Below are positions 61,458-64,000 of a stretch of DNA of 64,000 bases, one piece after another (position 1 is the stretch's first letter; each line of letters opens with the position of its first letter). Under the pieces are notes generated by a model that saw only the letters and a program-made list of their open reading frames with translations, was not told the origin of the DNA and did no database searches. The position numbers and the translations under genes are program-made. The stretch comes from Gp6-AA40 sp035711805 (GTDB lineage Bacteria; Acidobacteriota; Vicinamibacteria; Vicinamibacterales; UBA2999): assembly GCA_035711805.1 (NCBI GenBank), contig DASTBV010000129.1, forward strand, positions 85,882-149,881. Direction: 5' to 3'.

Positions 61458-62420
61458 ATGATCAAGAAAATATTTGTGTTCGTCGTGAGCGCTCCGTTTC
61501 TTGCGACCGCATGCCGTAGCATGCCGTTGTTCGCTCCAGTCGCATCCACGATTTCGGTATCTTCCCCAGCGGGCACACTACGGCCGGGCGAAAGTTCCGA
61601 AATTACCGCTATGGTCGTGGAAGAAGCAGGAACGCCCGTACCGGACGGAACCCTCGTCAGGTTCGGCGCTACGCTCGGTCGGTTGGAGCCAGCGGAGGCC
61701 CCCACACGCGCCGGCATTGCCCGGACGACGTTCACCGCGGGAGACACCATTGGAACGGCCCGGATAGTTGCAACATCCGGTGCTGCTGTGTCGGGCACTG
61801 AACCGAATGCTCTCGAAATCGCAATTAAGGTCACGCCCACCGCAACAGTTGGACTTGGGGTGAACCCGGCCGCTCCCAGCGTCGGCCAACCAGTAACGCT
61901 GACGGTGACCCCAACGATCGCCACAGACGGCCAGCCGCCAACGATCGATGTGTCGTGGGGCGACGGCGCGTCAACAAGCTTGGGGATCGTGTCCGGGCCG
62001 CGGACGGCCACGCACGTCTATGGCGCGACCGGAACCTACACCATCACGACGACAGCGGTTGCGGAAAAAGCGTCGGTCTCATCGACGACGGTGACGGTGG
62101 GCCATCAAGCGGCACCGTCGGTGAACATCACCGCCGTTCCGATCATGCCGGCGCGGTGTGCACCGGTTACGTTCACGGCCACGGCGACACTGCCGCCGAA
62201 CGACACAGGCACGATTGCCCGATACGAGTGGGACATTCGCAGCGGCACGGTTGCGGAAGTCGAGGCGCTTTCGACCACCGGAAACATCCTCTCGCGTGTC
62301 TTCCGAACCACCGGGACCAAAACGGTCACCGTCGAAGTCGTGACCACTGACGGTCGACGCGGCTCGAGCCAGGCACAGATTTCGGTGCGGGAGCTGACGG
62401 GCACGGAAACGTGCAATTGA
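61458..62420 (+). CDS. Lipoprotein with Big/invasin-like and PKD domains
   Basis: 320 residues. Signal peptide with lipobox FLATAC (Cys19). Residues about 30-125 are an invasin/Big-1-like Ig domain (ISVSSPAGTLRPGESSEITA, GTPVPDGTLVRFGATLG, TAGDTIGTARIVATSG). Two PKD domains follow, about 133-215 (DVSWGDGASTSLG, ATHVYGATGTYTITTTA) and 220-312 (YEWDIRSG, RVFRTTGTKTVTVEVVT). Probably surface-exposed and structural or adhesive. Divergent from the TIG/repeat protein. Confidence 0.85.
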   Translation: MIKKIFVFVVSAPFLATACRSMPLFAPVASTISVSSPAGTLRPGESSEITAMVVEEAGTPVPDGTLVRFGATLGRLEPAEAPTRAGIARTTFTAGDTIGTARIVATSGAAVSGTEPNALEIAIKVTPTATVGLGVNPAAPSVGQPVTLTVTPTIATDGQPPTIDVSWGDGASTSLGIVSGPRTATHVYGATGTYTITTTAVAEKASVSSTTVTVGHQAAPSVNITAVPIMPARCAPVTFTATATLPPNDTGTIARYEWDIRSGTVAEVEALSTTGNILSRVFRTTGTKTVTVEVVTTDGRRGSSQAQISVRELTGTETCN

Positions 62421-62518
62421 CCTGTGGCTGAGTCGTATTGCTTCGCAGGACGCCACGAGGGCGGTTATCTAACCCGTCCGCCGTGCTCTGGCTCTGTATC
62501 AGGAACGGGAGATCGTGA

Positions 62519-63265
62519 TCAGTCCGGCGTCGGTCGCTCCACGGAGTCGATCACCCGCACTTCGACAGGGCCAACGGCCGGTTGCAGCTTCAGGCCGAGT
62601 TGTTCGACGATGGCGGTGAACAAACTCGGCGCGTCACGCGTCACCACCTCGGCCGCGCCAATGTCAGGAGTCCACGCAAGCTCCAGGTCGTAGATGCCGG
62701 TCAGTCCCGTTCCGTCGACGACCATGCGATCGACGTTTCCGGTCAGAAGTCGCGCGACCTCGGCCATCGAATAGCCGCTCGTCCGGATCTTTCCGGACAC
62801 CACGCTCGACGTGCAGCGAGTGACGGCGCAATCGATCGTCGAGGGCCGAAGTTGCGGGCCGAGGCGCCGGTCATCGCGTGCGAGCACCAGGGTATAGATG
62901 GGGATCTGTCGCATTTCGGTGTGCGTCTTCAACCGGAAGCGGTCCGTTAGCAGCGTGCGCAGCATCGTGTCGTTGCGAGGCACACCTTCCGGCGCTCGGC
63001 CGACGATGTCGAAGCGGGTTGTGTCGATCCAGTCTGGAGCGCCGGCAAGCTGATACGACCGAAGGCCGTAAGCGCCGAGGATGATGTCGCGCAGCCGGTA
63101 ATTCTGGATGGTCAACTGGGGGCCGCGCCCGGCCCACAACGCGCCCGTTGCGCCAGGCGCGCTGGCCTTGACCGAGGCAGCGTCGAAGGCAGTTGTGGAT
63201 TGCTGTCCGGCGAGCGGAAACGCGGTGCCGACGATCAGGACAACGAGCAACCCGAGTCGAGCCAT
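62519..63265 (-). CDS. TIGR03435-family exported protein (Soli_cterm)
   Basis: 248 residues. Signal peptide (VVLIVGTAFPLAGQQ). Family landmarks: FDAASVKAS near residue 27, YRLRDIILGAYGLRSYQLAGAPDW near 56, TDRFRLKTHTEMRQIPIYTLVLARD near 107, VDGTGLTGIYDLELAWTPD near 193, and the closing IVEQLGLKLQPAVGPVEVRVIDSVERPTPD. These families exist in large numbers in Acidobacteriota and have no known function. The ATG is at 63265. Confidence 0.92.
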   Translation of the reverse strand: MARLGLLVVLIVGTAFPLAGQQSTTAFDAASVKASAPGATGALWAGRGPQLTIQNYRLRDIILGAYGLRSYQLAGAPDWIDTTRFDIVGRAPEGVPRNDTMLRTLLTDRFRLKTHTEMRQIPIYTLVLARDDRRLGPQLRPSTIDCAVTRCTSSVVSGKIRTSGYSMAEVARLLTGNVDRMVVDGTGLTGIYDLELAWTPDIGAAEVVTRDAPSLFTAIVEQLGLKLQPAVGPVEVRVIDSVERPTPD

Positions 63266-63319
63266 TGCCGTCTTCCGGTGAGCCTCCTCCGCGCGCTGAG
63301 TCAGTGGGCGGCGATCGTA

Positions 63320-64000
63320 TCAGAAGGATGGGCCGAGCTTGAGGAACAGCTTCCACCCCTCGCCGCCGCCCGTCGCGAGGTCAATGCGCGCGAATGTCTG
63401 CTTGTTCGAGTGCACGCGCACGCCGAAGCCATAGCCCCGCTCGAGACCGGTCGGGCGGACGTCCTGCCAGTCCGAGGCCACTTTCCCGGCATCGATGAAC
63501 GTCGCCACGCTGAACCACTTCATCGGCGTGTAGGCGTATTCGGCCGTCATCCACAACGCGTTTTCGTCGCGAAACCGGAACTCGTGGAACGAGCGGATGG
63601 TATCGACGCCGCCGACGTACGGCAGGAAGTAGAACGGGACGCGGCTGCCGGTCTCGTTGTTGACGTAGCTGAGGCCGATGCGGCCGAGCACGACGTGTTT
63701 CTTCTCCACGTCGAACGGGACCCACTGCGAGACGTTCGCGTCGAAACGCTTGAAGTCGTACTGCTCGAGCGTCCGGTCATTCCAGAACCCGAGGGCCACG
63801 TGATAGAACCCGCCGCTGCGGGGGCGACCCGGAAAGTCGCGGTAATCGACGTCGGCGAAGAACGAGGTGTGCAGATAGTCGGGCTGCTCGATCAGCCCCG
63901 GCGCCTCGATATCCGAAAAGACCTGTTCGATCGACAGATACTGCGAATCGGTGCCCTCGCCGATGTCGGGAGACATGTACCCCAGTTCGGCTCCGACGCG
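63320..64000 (-). CDS. Omp85/D15-type barrel, N-terminus cut by window edge
   Basis: 226 residues visible from base 64000 to the TGA at 63320; the start lies outside. Barrel-type alternating strands: YLSIEQVFSDIEAPGLIEQP, HEFRFRDENALWMTAEYAY, IDAGKVASDWQDVRPTG, GYGFGVRVHSNKQTFARID. It ends LKLGPSF, an outer-membrane C-terminal motif. It is a diverged paralogue of the 45119 gene (shared VDTIRSFHEFRFRD/ DDLRGFHRLRFRDN regions). Its last 76 bases are repeated at 51726-51801. Confidence 0.85.
   Translation of the reverse strand, partial: RVGAELGYMSPDIGEGTDSQYLSIEQVFSDIEAPGLIEQPDYLHTSFFADVDYRDFPGRPRSGGFYHVALGFWNDRTLEQYDFKRFDANVSQWVPFDVEKKHVVLGRIGLSYVNNETGSRVPFYFLPYVGGVDTIRSFHEFRFRDENALWMTAEYAYTPMKWFSVATFIDAGKVASDWQDVRPTGLERGYGFGVRVHSNKQTFARIDLATGGGEGWKLFLKLGPSF

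Overview
This is a high-GC, gene-dense, chromosome-like window of about 56 protein-coding genes with many GTG and TTG starts. I saw no tRNA, rRNA, integrase, transposase or CRISPR array. The best phylum clue is the gene at 62519-63265. It matches the TIGR03435 (Soli_cterm) family, which is greatly expanded in Acidobacteriota. RHS/TIG proteins, surface-antigen barrels, ATP:ADP-antiporter-like proteins and quasi-palindromic intergenic repeats fit the same picture. A soil or subsurface acidobacterium (Vicinamibacteria-like) is my inference, not a result.

Layout. 0-2.4 kb: response regulator plus truncated GAF/PAS sensor, divergent from a LuxR-type regulator. 2.5-7.1 kb: envelope genes, a zinc-type CDF exporter, signal peptidase I and a LytS/LytTR pair. 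7.2-12.3 kb: lone nuoI, metallophosphoesterase, methyltransferase, PHP hydrolase, ankyrin lipoprotein and DinB protein. 12.4-16 kb: glycosyltransferase-like protein and Lon. 16.1-20.2 kb: a possible lipid or polyketide cluster (FabF-like ketosynthase, FAD reductase, two isoprenylcysteine-methyltransferase-like proteins). 20.3-27.4 kb: TPR/peptidase-MA protein, DinB, rhomboid, CBS protein, isopropylmalate-synthase-like enzyme and RarD. 27.4-34.3 kb: M28 lipoprotein, citrate synthase, YacG, and a polyphosphate-flavoured set (Ppx/GppA, CHAD, SixA, DAG-kinase-like). 34.4-43.3 kb: spermidine-synthase fusion, GlgC, Pit/DUF47 phosphate transport behind a likely Pho box, hydrolase, acyltransferase and PAP2.

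43.4-51.6 kb is the most unusual part: a tightly packed five-gene minus-strand operon. It encodes two ATP:ADP-antiporter-like membrane proteins (one with a HEAT-like tail), a membrane Ser/Thr kinase, an Omp85-type barrel without visible POTRA domains, and a secreted protein with residues like those of atypical (HipA/Fam20/CotH-type) kinases. A periplasmic phosphorylation system is a testable inference. 51.7-64 kb: a fragment of a barrel gene, a di-heme peroxidase, an RHS toxin-like gene with a candidate immunity gene, a TIG/repeat surface protein, a structured intergenic region, a PKD lipoprotein, the TIGR03435 gene and a truncated Omp85-like gene.

A second theme is short self-complementary DNA. 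Tandem arrays of 8-14 bp units (different units at most sites, often as inverted pairs) and compact palindromes sit at many gene borders. They supply start or stop codons for at least eight genes and interrupt three reading frames without breaking them.
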